Position numbers and translations under genes: made by a program
In this document: positions 42,581 through 51,207 of the stretch, piece after piece
How positions within the stretch are numbered: position 1 is the stretch's first letter
How the letters are laid out: the number at the start of each line of letters is the position of its first letter
The notes under the pieces: generated by a model
What the model was told of the DNA's origin: nothing
Databases searched by the model: none
What the model saw: the letters and a program-made list of their open reading frames with translations, nothing else
NCBI RefSeq assembly: GCF_900129705.1
Contig: NZ_FQWO01000003.1
Span: 296,111 to 360,110 of the forward strand
Source of the DNA: Flavobacterium granuli
Lineage (GTDB): Bacteria > Bacteroidota > Bacteroidia > Flavobacteriales > Flavobacteriaceae
Reading direction: 5' to 3'
DNA length: 64,000 nt

Positions 42581-43726
42581 TTATTTTTTTATATTTTTTC
42601 TTTTTTTAGATGCCTTTTTGAATTTGTCCTTTCCATCAGTAAGCCATTTTAAAGAAAAGCTTACAAACTCATTTTTAGTATGCTCATCTTTTTCAAAAAA
42701 CACGGCGATGTCTCCATTTTTCAATACAGTAAGCGAAGAATAGGCTGAACTTCCTGGATAAATAGTTTTTCCTTCTGACCATGTTTTACCTTCGTCATAA
42801 CTGATACGAACGTTCAAATTCATACGCCCTTTTTCCATTTTTGCATTCGAGAAAATGATTCGGTCTTTATCATAACCATCCGCTTTTGCGGTGTATCTAA
42901 TAATACTACCATTACAACTTGGATCAATCAGCGCAGGCTCTGGCTTACTTGTCCATGATTTTCCTTTATCTGATGAAGTATGTACATAACGCATTTTTCC
43001 ACCATTTACCCTTGAATTAACCATCCAAGTTCCGTCTGCTAATTCAATAATTTTTGATTCATCAGCTGGCTTTATTGGAGTATCAATAAAGTACCAAGTT
43101 TTACCATGGTCATCACTTCCGAAAATGAATAGACCTTTACTCAGATTCACTAAAGTATGTAAAAGTTTCCCGTCTCTAGTTTGAATTCCGCGACCTGAAG
43201 TGATGAATTTAAAGTCTTTATGCCATTCTGGTTTTGCAATTTGGCTTGTAATGTCTTCTGGTTTACTCCAAGTTTTTCCGTTGTCCTTGCTTTTAACTAC
43301 ATGTAAATAATAAATGTCTCTTTCTTTTTCAAAATCCATGTAATTATAGAAAAGAATAATTTCTTTCGTATCTCTATCTACAATCATAGAAGGATCTGAA
43401 GCTGATAGTCCCATTGGAAAATTAACTACCGTTTCAATTCCAGACCAAGTCTTACCATTGTCGGCACTTCGTCTTACAACAATATTAATATCACCGCTTC
43501 GGTTTAAATCACCGCAGTTAGGAACACGTTCATCAATGGCAGCAATAAGATCACCATTTGGAGCGGTAACTATAGACGGGATTCTAAAACAGGACACGCC
43601 TTCAACCATGGTTGTATTAAAAAGATCCTGATGAGTAATCACCCCATCTGCTATTTTGTGGGTTGTATTTTGAGCCGAAAGTCCCATTGCAGTAACTAAC
43701 ATTAGCGATATAAAAATTCTTTTCAT
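42581..43726 (-). CDS. exo-alpha-sialidase (GH33)
   Basis: This enzyme releases terminal sialic acid from glycoproteins. The start is placed at the Met beginning a clear Sec signal (MKRIFISLMLVTAMGLSAQ), giving 381 residues; an upstream in-frame Met would add 20 residues with no signal character. The FRIP motif is at 47-50 with the first catalytic Arg. Five Asp boxes of S-x-D-x-G-x-T/S-W type lie at about 87, 146, 204, 251 and 309. The likely nucleophile Tyr329 is in SSAYSSLTVL. The six-bladed propeller seems complete and has no lectin domain. Its place among the sialic acid genes confirms its role. Confidence 0.96.
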   Translation of the reverse strand: MKRIFISLMLVTAMGLSAQNTTHKIADGVITHQDLFNTTMVEGVSCFRIPSIVTAPNGDLIAAIDERVPNCGDLNRSGDINIVVRRSADNGKTWSGIETVVNFPMGLSASDPSMIVDRDTKEIILFYNYMDFEKERDIYYLHVVKSKDNGKTWSKPEDITSQIAKPEWHKDFKFITSGRGIQTRDGKLLHTLVNLSKGLFIFGSDDHGKTWYFIDTPIKPADESKIIELADGTWMVNSRVNGGKMRYVHTSSDKGKSWTSKPEPALIDPSCNGSIIRYTAKADGYDKDRIIFSNAKMEKGRMNLNVRISYDEGKTWSEGKTIYPGSSAYSSLTVLKNGDIAVFFEKDEHTKNEFVSFSLKWLTDGKDKFKKASKKRKNIKK

Positions 43727-43875
43727 GATAAAAATAGATTTTAAGGTTGTTTTATATTTTTTGTTATTGAGTAAAATTATTGTCATAAATGATTTCTAAT
43801 ACATTTTGTTCGATTTGTATGTACAGAAAATTTTTGAAATGACATTTTGAGTAATTTTTACCAATATATTTAAAA

Positions 43876-45060
43876 TTATTTGTTGAGATGCTCATTTAGA
43901 ATTTGTACGCAATACCATTCTTGTCTTGGTAAATGAAAAGGTCCTTTGAACATGTTTCCTTTGGCCGTTTGGGCAATAGTTCCGTCTTTATGTAAGTAAC
44001 CAAACCATTCTCCATTTGCTGCATCGTGAAATTTCCCGTACGCATAATCATGCACCATTTTGTGCCATTTTGCGTATTTTTCGTCGCCGGTCATTGTGTA
44101 AGCAAGAAGTGTTGCAATAATGACTTCGTTATGCGGCCACCAGAACTTCATGTCCTGCCAATATTCCTGTACCGGTTTGTCATAGACATCGCGGAAATAT
44201 AAAATACCGCCATCTTCTTTATCCCAGCCGCGTTCCCACATATAATCCAGCATTTTGCAGCCCAGTGCAATCAAGTGAGGATCATTATTCCTGTATTTGG
44301 CCTCGTGCAAAATAAACCAAGCTCCTTCAATGGCATGTCCGGGATTCAAGGTTCTTCCGTCTATGTGGTCAATGATGGAACCGTCTGGTGCCACTTGCTC
44401 CATTACGCATTTGATGTCGTCTTTTACAAAATCGCGCTCAATTTCGGCAATCCATTTGCTAATCCATTCGTCGCAACGCGGATCTCCTATGTTTTCTCTT
44501 AATTGTTGGGCCGTATTCATCATAATCATCGGCACTCCGATTCCTTTTGACGGGCGGGTTGGCATAAATTTGGGCTGCAACAAACCCGGCGTACTGGAAT
44601 ATTCGATACATTTCCCGAATAAATAACGCGCTTTTTCGGCCGCAGCTTCGTCTCCGCTTGCTTTTGCGTAGGCTGACATGGCGATTACCGCAAAGGTTTC
44701 TGAAAAATAATAACGGCGTTTGCGTATCGGCTGTCCGTCACGAGTAACGTGAAAGAACATTTGTCCGTCGGTGTCGAAACAATGATTGTTTAAAAAATCG
44801 ATACCTACTTTAGAACCTTCGAGCCACTCTTTTTTTGGTTCGACAGTATTGTAAAGTGTGGCCAATAACCAAGCGGCCCGGCCTTGTATCCAAACTGCTT
44901 TATCGTCGTCAATCAAACTTCCGTCCTGATCGCGCATTAATAAATAACCACCAAATTCAGTATCAATAGAACGAGGAAACCAAAAAGGCACTGTGTCATT
45001 TACTAACTGATTTTGATAAAACTCTTTGAGGTTTTGGAGATCTGTTTTTGAATAGCTCAT
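43876..45060 (-). CDS. N-acylglucosamine 2-epimerase (AGE family)
   Basis: The 394-residue (alpha/alpha)6-barrel enzyme interconverts N-acetylmannosamine and N-acetylglucosamine. It carries the family segments VWIQGRAAWLLATLYN, RDGQPIRKRRYYFSETFAVIAMSAYA, GRTLNPGHAIEGAWFILHEA and KFWWPHNEVIIATLLAYTMTG. Bacteroidota use this epimerase in place of NanE plus NanK: ManNAc from NanA becomes GlcNAc, which a ROK kinase then phosphorylates. Cellobiose or mannose 2-epimerases are relatives, but the surrounding sialic-acid genes make ManNAc the best substrate. Confidence 0.92.
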   Translation of the reverse strand: MSYSKTDLQNLKEFYQNQLVNDTVPFWFPRSIDTEFGGYLLMRDQDGSLIDDDKAVWIQGRAAWLLATLYNTVEPKKEWLEGSKVGIDFLNNHCFDTDGQMFFHVTRDGQPIRKRRYYFSETFAVIAMSAYAKASGDEAAAEKARYLFGKCIEYSSTPGLLQPKFMPTRPSKGIGVPMIMMNTAQQLRENIGDPRCDEWISKWIAEIERDFVKDDIKCVMEQVAPDGSIIDHIDGRTLNPGHAIEGAWFILHEAKYRNNDPHLIALGCKMLDYMWERGWDKEDGGILYFRDVYDKPVQEYWQDMKFWWPHNEVIIATLLAYTMTGDEKYAKWHKMVHDYAYGKFHDAANGEWFGYLHKDGTIAQTAKGNMFKGPFHLPRQEWYCVQILNEHLNK

Positions 45061-45159
45061 TTTTTTAAGTATTTTATAGACTGTTTTTAAAACAACTATC
45101 TGCTTATTTTAATTTTTTTATGTTGTCGAAACATTCTTACGAATGCGTATTTATTGATC

Positions 45160-47253
45160 TTAATTTAGTTCTAATTTAAATGTCGAACAGGGCAAAGCGG
45201 ATTCGTTTACCAAATTGGCAGTGGTAAAAGGTTTCCAAGCATATAAAACCGCCCTTATTTTTTCTCCTTTAGGGATATTGATATGCACTTGGTTTTTTAT
45301 AATTGTAGCTTTACTTTGAATATGATTTCCTTTATCGGTTACTAATTCAAAACCGATTAATTCTTTTTTATCTGAGGTTGCCAATTGTTTTGCAAAGGCA
45401 AATGAAACAACGATTGTATTATCTTTTTGTACCGCTTTCAAAGGCGATGGACCATTTGCAGTAACTGATTTTCCATAGGTATAGCGCAATGCCAGGAGCG
45501 CCAAACGATCGGCCACTTCCTTTTTCTTAAGGGGATGCACATTAGAAATATCGCCATAATCCATACTAATGGCCATGCCGCTGTTTGGGATTTGTTTTTG
45601 AATTCTGTTTTGTGCGTCTCTAAATGCCGGCCATGACGGACGGTCGATACCGGATAATTGTACGTAATAGAACGGGAAATTACTTCCCCAGGCTTTGCGC
45701 CAGCTTTTCACCATTAGCGGCATCAGATGTTCGTATAATTCAATATTATGTGCGTTACTTTCTCCTTGGTACCAAATCACTCCTTTTATAGGGAATTGGG
45801 TAAAGTTTTTTACACCTGCTTCAAAATTATAACAAGGATCATAAGGATGACGCTGTTTGGTATTGGTTGCGTTTTTCAAATTTACGTCGGCGCGTTCTCT
45901 AACCCAAGGCATAAAGAAATCTGATTTGCGCCAATTGGTCAATAGATCAATCACTTTATCGTCATGTTCCAATGTGTAACGGTCAATCCAGGATTCTATC
46001 GGAGATCCGCCAACGGCAAGCTGTATCAAACCGACTGGGACATTTTCTTCATGGGCGATATTTTTACCAAAATAATAGGCAATTGCCGAAAAATCTTTCG
46101 CAGTTAAAGAATCACAACTAGTCCAATTACCGGAAAAGAATTCCAATTGATTGGTTTTTTCCAATGATAGGGGATCCCAGGCCGCGTTATCAGTTTCCTT
46201 AATAGCTTTAAAATTCAATAAACGGAGGTTCGAATTTTGAATCGCTTTTTTTATTTCTTCCTTTCCGTTTTCAGATTCTTTAAGCTGAAAAGCCATGTTG
46301 GATTGGCCAGAACAGAACCAGACATCGCCAAGCAAAATATTCTTTAGAACAATGTTTTTCGTCTTAGATAGAATATTCATTTCATAAGGACCACCATGAA
46401 CCATGGCAGGAAAAGTAACTTTCCATTTTCCGTATTTATCCGTTATTGCGTTCTTTTTTTGTTGGTTAAAGCTTATTTCCACTACATCGCCGCTATTGGC
46501 AGTTCCATAAACTGGAATGGGCTGATTGCGTTGCAAAACCATATTATCAGAGAAAACAGCAGCCAGTTTCAATCCGCCAAAATCTTTTGTAATATTTCCA
46601 TAAACGGTCTGAGCCAAAATTGCCGCCCCTTCTTTTATTGGATGTAAGGCATCGGGAAAAAGATCCGGGCGAGCATATAATTTTTCGTGTAAGTCAATTA
46701 AACCCACTTGATTCGCTTTGGCAATATTGCTAATATGGGATTGAATTTGCCAATACCAATCTCTGGTTCCCGATTTAAAGCGGGAATGTTCATTGAAGAT
46801 AGGCGTCATTCTACAGATGTATAATTTTACGTCCGGATTTTGTTTCTTTAAGGTATCCAATAACCAAGCATAATCGGCATCAAAATCATCGTTGTAATTA
46901 GGCCAATTTCTGGGATCGGTATCATTTAAACCCAAATGAATAATGGCAATATCCGGTTTGAATGCAATGGCATCGGCACATTCTTTGGTCTTATAATAAG
47001 GTTTATGGCCTTTTTTCAAAAGAGTGGCTCCACTATAACCAAAATTTTTAACCTCATAATTTTCTCCCATTAAAACTTGAAGTTGGGACGGATAGGAATC
47101 AGTGGTTGGATTAGCCAAAAGGTAACCGGCCGTTACAGAATCGCCGATACAAGCCACCTTGATAGCGGTCTTTTGTGCAATAGCATCAAACCCTATCATT
47201 ATAGAAATTATAAAAAATAGTAAGAGAGGATTTTTCTTCAAATGATTCATCAT
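45160..47253 (-). CDS. two-domain sialate O-acetylesterase (SGNH hydrolase plus SASA domain)
   Basis: This exported esterase likely removes O-acetyl groups from sialic acid, which otherwise block sialidase and lyase. The 697-residue protein has a Sec signal (ends AIAQ). An N-terminal SGNH/GDSL hydrolase domain (about 30-220) carries GDSVTAG (37-43), HLGLND and PDALHPIKEG. A C-terminal SASA-family domain carries GDVWFCSGQSNMAF and VIWYQGESNAHN. Each domain seems to have its own catalytic serine and histidine, so it is potentially a double esterase. Ordinary SasA proteins have only the second domain. It is in the minus-strand nan run, 99 bases before the epimerase. Confidence 0.92.
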   Translation of the reverse strand: MMNHLKKNPLLLFFIISIMIGFDAIAQKTAIKVACIGDSVTAGYLLANPTTDSYPSQLQVLMGENYEVKNFGYSGATLLKKGHKPYYKTKECADAIAFKPDIAIIHLGLNDTDPRNWPNYNDDFDADYAWLLDTLKKQNPDVKLYICRMTPIFNEHSRFKSGTRDWYWQIQSHISNIAKANQVGLIDLHEKLYARPDLFPDALHPIKEGAAILAQTVYGNITKDFGGLKLAAVFSDNMVLQRNQPIPVYGTANSGDVVEISFNQQKKNAITDKYGKWKVTFPAMVHGGPYEMNILSKTKNIVLKNILLGDVWFCSGQSNMAFQLKESENGKEEIKKAIQNSNLRLLNFKAIKETDNAAWDPLSLEKTNQLEFFSGNWTSCDSLTAKDFSAIAYYFGKNIAHEENVPVGLIQLAVGGSPIESWIDRYTLEHDDKVIDLLTNWRKSDFFMPWVRERADVNLKNATNTKQRHPYDPCYNFEAGVKNFTQFPIKGVIWYQGESNAHNIELYEHLMPLMVKSWRKAWGSNFPFYYVQLSGIDRPSWPAFRDAQNRIQKQIPNSGMAISMDYGDISNVHPLKKKEVADRLALLALRYTYGKSVTANGPSPLKAVQKDNTIVVSFAFAKQLATSDKKELIGFELVTDKGNHIQSKATIIKNQVHINIPKGEKIRAVLYAWKPFTTANLVNESALPCSTFKLELN

Positions 47254-47384
47254 CTTAATATATCAAAGTGTTTTTACAATTTATCTGCTGAGACGAAATA
47301 TATTAATTTCGCCTCAACGGATAAAAACCAACCAAAACCAAACAATTTATAAAAACATAGTAGTTATACTATGTTTTGAGAATT

Positions 47385-48629
47385 TTATGCATCAACAAAG
47401 TCATTCACTTTCGGACGTAAAAAACTGATCTGAACAACCAAGGCGATTAAAACAATTCCCGACATTAATGCAAAACCATAGCCTAAATCGCCACTGTCCG
47501 ATGATTTACCAAGCAATGAGGTTACTAAAGCACCACAAGCCACTCCGGTCATATTTAAAACACCATAAGCAGTTCCTCTGTATTTTGATGAAACAAATTG
47601 GCAAAGGATAGGCATGTTATTAGCATCAAACATTCCGTAGCCAATACCAAAGAAAAGTCCTGCTCCAACGACATGATATAGTGAATTTCCAAAACCAATC
47701 AATAATAAAGCCGGAATGGTCAGACTTAAACCAATGGCGCTGGTGTAAACCCTGCCTTTAACATTTTTCTGCACCCATCTATCCGATAAAATACCGCCAA
47801 AAATAACTCCCAATAAAGACGAGAATGAGATGGTGATGGTGGCCAGCGGACCCGCCTGTTCCATTGGAATTCCTAAGTTATCAGAAAATAGGGTAGGCAG
47901 CCAGTTTTTGGTAGCCCAACCCGGTAAACTTATGATGGCGAAATAAAATAAGATAATCCAAAAAGAAATATTGGTAAATAATAATGCCAAACCTTGAAAA
48001 ACAGATGGCTTTTCGCCAGATGTAACAATATTTAGGTCGATGGTTTTTTCTTCTACAGTTTTTTTCTCTTGTAATAAAAAAGCCAAAACAACAGCATATA
48101 TAATACCCGCTATTCCGAAATAGTGAAAAGTAGTATGCCAGGAATATGTAGCAGCTATGGTTGCTCCAAAGCCTCCTAAGGCCGATCCCACATAAAGCCC
48201 GGTCATGTGAATACCGATGGCGAGTGATCTTGTTTTTTGCTGATGGTAATCGGCTATAAGTGATAAACCAGCCGGAATATATATGGCTTCGCTAACGCCC
48301 ATAAGCGCTCTTAACCAATATACCTGATTATAGGTCGTTGCTAATCCCATGGCATAAGTAACCGCTGACCATACAAAAAGGCTACCTACAATTAACCATT
48401 TTCTGTTGAATTTGTCAGCTATGATACCTGATATAGGGCTCATTAAGGCATAAATCCAAAGAAATATGGCCATTAAACGCCCGAAATTCTCACCTGAAAG
48501 CAGTTCTGGAATATCAGTCTCCATCGAAGGACGCATCGTTGCCAGCATCTGGCGATCCATATAGTTTAGCAAGGCAACAAACCAGAGTAGGCCTACGACA
48601 AACCAAGGATAATATTTTGAATTTTTCAT
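47385..48629 (-). CDS. MFS transporter, probable sialic acid importer
   Basis: This major facilitator of 414 residues has about 12 hydrophobic helices. NYMDRQMLATMRPSMETDIP and GIIADKFNRKWLIVGSLFVWS place it in the anion:cation symporter-like group, which includes hexuronate and NanT-type carriers. It lies between the mutarotase and the O-acetylesterase genes, so free N-acetylneuraminate is the probable cargo. Hexuronate import is the alternative by family alone. Confidence 0.88.
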   Translation of the reverse strand: MKNSKYYPWFVVGLLWFVALLNYMDRQMLATMRPSMETDIPELLSGENFGRLMAIFLWIYALMSPISGIIADKFNRKWLIVGSLFVWSAVTYAMGLATTYNQVYWLRALMGVSEAIYIPAGLSLIADYHQQKTRSLAIGIHMTGLYVGSALGGFGATIAATYSWHTTFHYFGIAGIIYAVVLAFLLQEKKTVEEKTIDLNIVTSGEKPSVFQGLALLFTNISFWIILFYFAIISLPGWATKNWLPTLFSDNLGIPMEQAGPLATITISFSSLLGVIFGGILSDRWVQKNVKGRVYTSAIGLSLTIPALLLIGFGNSLYHVVGAGLFFGIGYGMFDANNMPILCQFVSSKYRGTAYGVLNMTGVACGALVTSLLGKSSDSGDLGYGFALMSGIVLIALVVQISFLRPKVNDFVDA

Positions 48630-48703
48630 GTTTAATCTGCTTTATTTATCAGTTGTTGTGCAACAGCTTTTAAAGAAAGCATCACACAGAAACCAGAATT
48701 GTT

Positions 48704-49879
48704 TTATTTTTTTAGGGTTCCTAACATTATATCTGGGGTGCGAATTCCGGGTTTTATTTCTCCGTTTGATAAGATTATTTTTTTATCCCATAGCACCGCT
48801 GGTGTTGTAACATGAGGAAGAAATGGCAATTCGCCTATTTTTTTCCATTGATCTGTTAGGGTATTGTATAGTAAGATACCATTGTAAAATCCGGGATGAT
48901 TGGTAACTAGTTTATTCTTTTTGGCGATGAGCTCCGTCTTTTGCTCAGGGGCTTCGGCTTGGGCAATTTGGGATAGATAAGTCTCAATTTGATGAAAAAT
49001 TTCTCCATTATCACCGCCAACGATTAAAACGGAATGATTCCCAACAGCTACTCCGGCTCCGGCCGAAAAATTAGTGGTGTTTTTTCCATCGGATATAGGG
49101 GCGACACTTTTCCATTGCTGATTTTTCAGATCAAAAACAAAAGTAGTATTATGTAAATCGCTTATTCCTGAAGCCGTTTTTGTTCTTCCGCCTACAACAT
49201 AAATGTTAGTTCCATTTTTACCTTTTTGAGCAATTGCAACTGAATTGGCTAAAGCCAAAGGTAGTTTAGGCAATGTCTTCCACTCTGGATTTGCTTCGTT
49301 TAGATCAAGACTGGCAAAATAATCAGAGGATTTTGTGGCTTCGTCGCCACCTACGGCATAGACCACATTGTCTATGTGTGTAAGCGCTATATTGGCAATA
49401 GCCAAAGGGAAATTAGGCAACGATTTTGTTTCCACCTCTTTTGTAGCCGCATTCCATTTCAATATATAGCTCTTATTGGAAAGTCCATTTTCATTTTCTC
49501 CACCCACATATACCACGCCTAAGTCAGTAGAAGTTGTTCCACAATAGGCGATAGGTTCCGCTAAAGTACTTTTTACTGCTGCAATCCAAGAAAAAGTATC
49601 GCCACATTTTTGTAATACGTGAATTGTTTTAGAATAACTTTTTTTTCCTCCTTCCCATGGCATTTTATCAGGGAAATTAGCGCCACCCGTTACAAGCAAT
49701 ACGTCGTTACTGATACCGTTGATGGCTCCTGCAAAGCCTATTGAAAGACTTCCGTCCGGGTTTTGCAATTGGGCAGCAGTTTTCCATTCAACATGCTTAA
49801 CCTCTTTTTTTTGAGAAAATGAGTCAGTTGTAGACATAATCAGCGATATAAAAATTAGAGAAAAAATAGATTTAGTCAT
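48704..49879 (-). CDS. kelch-repeat N-acetylneuraminate epimerase/mutarotase (NanM-like)
   Basis: This exported kelch propeller speeds conversion of alpha- to beta-sialic acid. I place the start at the Met of the signal peptide MTKSIFSLIFISLIMSTTDS, giving 391 residues. A Met 19 codons upstream would run into the nanA coding end and adds no signal. Kelch blades are visible as VLLVTGGANFPDKMPWEGGKK, VVYVGGENENGLSNKSYI, VYAVGGDEATKSSDYF, IYVVGGRTKTASG and SVLIVGGDNGEI. It follows nanA by 34 bases, so it is co-transcribed. Confidence 0.92.
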   Translation of the reverse strand: MTKSIFSLIFISLIMSTTDSFSQKKEVKHVEWKTAAQLQNPDGSLSIGFAGAINGISNDVLLVTGGANFPDKMPWEGGKKSYSKTIHVLQKCGDTFSWIAAVKSTLAEPIAYCGTTSTDLGVVYVGGENENGLSNKSYILKWNAATKEVETKSLPNFPLAIANIALTHIDNVVYAVGGDEATKSSDYFASLDLNEANPEWKTLPKLPLALANSVAIAQKGKNGTNIYVVGGRTKTASGISDLHNTTFVFDLKNQQWKSVAPISDGKNTTNFSAGAGVAVGNHSVLIVGGDNGEIFHQIETYLSQIAQAEAPEQKTELIAKKNKLVTNHPGFYNGILLYNTLTDQWKKIGELPFLPHVTTPAVLWDKKIILSNGEIKPGIRTPDIMLGTLKK

Positions 49880-49913
49880 CGTTTTTATTTTTAAATAAAA
49901 CGTGCAAAATAGA

Positions 49914-50840
49914 TTATTTTGACTTGAATTCGTCAAAATTCAAGCTAGCGACATCTTTTTTGAATAATTCGAATTGCTCAGCGCTCATGTTTTTGACAGG
50001 TAATCTGAATTCGCCCAAATCTTGTCCAACCACTTTCATATAAGCTTTTCCTACTGAGATTCCGCCATATTTACCTAGTAGACGAATCATGTCAATAGAT
50101 TTTTGTTGCAACGCACGCGCTTTAACCAAATCATTAGTATTAAAAGCATCAATTAAGTCATAGTATAAGGGTGCAGCATAATTGAAAGTGCTTCCTACAG
50201 CTCCTTTGGCACCTAAAACAAGTGCTGATAACATATTTTCATCACGCCCCCAAAGCATATCGAATTTGCCATTTTCATAGCTCATACAACTTTGGAAATC
50301 CATAAAATCTTCATGAGTGTATTTGATACCGGCAAAATTTGGAAGTACGCCGTCAAGGGCTTTTACCAAATCAAACATAGGTAGATTTACTCCTGTCAAG
50401 ACCGGGATGTGGTAGTAATAGAAAGGCATGTTAGGTACGCTTTCACCAACGGCGATACAAGCCTGAGCCAACATATCTACATTAGCCGGTTTGAAGTAAA
50501 AAGGTGCGGTTAGGGATACAGCATATAATCCTATTTCGTAAGCATGTTTTGCCAAATCAATACAATCAGTAAGACAAGTTCCACCCAGGAATACCATTAC
50601 TTTAAAGTCGGCATCATGATTGCTGCAATCAGCCCAAGCTTGTGCAATGGCTTTTTTTTCTTCTACTGTAATAGATACCCCTTCGCCGGTTGATCCGTTG
50701 ATAAAGGCGCCAGTAACACCATTTCTTTTTAAAAATTCGTAGTATGGAGCAATTAAGTTAACATCAACTTTTCCGTTGGCATTAAAAGGGGCAAATGGTG
50801 CTGAGATAAGTCCTTGTAAATGTTCGATTTTCATGGTCAT
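49914..50840 (-). CDS. nanA: N-acetylneuraminate lyase
   Basis: This enzyme splits sialic acid into ManNAc and pyruvate. It is a 308-residue class I aldolase of the DapA/NanA family. The pyruvate-binding motif is INGSTGEG (GSTGE at 49-53), the Tyr is in MPFYYYHIPVLTG and the Schiff-base Lys173 is in FAGIKYTHED. The ManNAc-specific context YHIPVLTG and the surrounding genes favour NanA over dihydrodipicolinate synthase. The start could be the Met two codons in. AT-rich dyads with TCTAAAA half-sites lie just upstream (50872-50936). Confidence 0.94.
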   Translation of the reverse strand: MTMKIEHLQGLISAPFAPFNANGKVDVNLIAPYYEFLKRNGVTGAFINGSTGEGVSITVEEKKAIAQAWADCSNHDADFKVMVFLGGTCLTDCIDLAKHAYEIGLYAVSLTAPFYFKPANVDMLAQACIAVGESVPNMPFYYYHIPVLTGVNLPMFDLVKALDGVLPNFAGIKYTHEDFMDFQSCMSYENGKFDMLWGRDENMLSALVLGAKGAVGSTFNYAAPLYYDLIDAFNTNDLVKARALQQKSIDMIRLLGKYGGISVGKAYMKVVGQDLGEFRLPVKNMSAEQFELFKKDVASLNFDEFKSK

Positions 50841-50871
50841 TTTTTTTAGTTTACTTTAGTTTTTAATGGAG

Positions 50872-50936
50872 TCTAAAATTTAAATTTTAGATACTTTAAT
50901 AGGTAATTGTTTATTGAAAATTTTAGGAATCTAAAT
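50872..50936. promoter_or_regulatory. paired dyads with TCTAAAA half-sites upstream of nanA
   Basis: TCTAAAATTTAAATTTTAGA (50872-50891) is a perfect 20-base palindrome 32 bases before nanA. A second, inward-facing pair, TTTTAGG-AA-TCTAAAT, lies at 50921-50936. They share the half-site TCTAAA(A/T). They could be operators for the ROK regulator at 51208, but AT-rich palindromes also arise by chance. Confidence 0.42.
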
Positions 50937-51145
50937 TTGCATTAGTGTATCAGAGTTGTTTTGCTTAAAAAGTATTTAAAAGCGGAACTACTAGGATTGA
51001 TACTATTGAAATAGTGAATCCGTTTAATAGTAATTTAGTAGAAATCGGGTTTTCTTCAATCGGTTTTTTCTATTGATACAACAAAAGAATAGAATAATTG
51101 AAAATTATGGAGCTATACATTTACTATTAAGTTGTAAACATACAA

Positions 51146-51184
51146 AATAATTTAATAAATAAAGAGTATTTATTAAATTATTTT
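51146..51184. repeat. perfect 17-bp inverted repeat after the ROK regulator
   Basis: AAATAATTTAATAAATA (51146-51162) and TATTTATTAAATTATTT (51168-51184) enclose a 5-base loop. It lies 24 bases beyond the regulator's stop codon on the minus strand. It may be a weak AT-only terminator or an operator. The core AATTTAATA/TATTAAATT also forms the inner arms of the hairpin at 21010-21062. Confidence 0.5.
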
Positions 51185-51207
51185 AATAACAAAAGTTAAA
51201 ATAAATT

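Larger units (their letters stand above)
50841..51207. other. regulatory gap between nanA and the ROK regulator
   Basis: No gene is supported in these 367 bases. They contain the dyads at 50872-50936, a small dyad ACTATT-GA-AATAGT at 51002-51015 and the inverted repeat at 51146-51184. No exact minus-strand TAnnTTTG element was found; TTATTTTG (51151-51144) is one base off. Confidence 0.5.

Noticed and set aside
43727..43786. Longer start for the sialidase
   Set aside because: The added residues hide the signal peptide that begins at the inner Met, so I use 43726.
49880..49936. Longer start for the kelch mutarotase overlapping nanA
   Set aside because: The extra 19 residues precede a clean signal peptide and overlap the nanA end. 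The inner Met is better.
49914..50840. Dihydrodipicolinate synthase instead of NanA
   Set aside because: The fold is shared, but the sialic acid gene context and the YHIPVLTG segment favour N-acetylneuraminate lyase.
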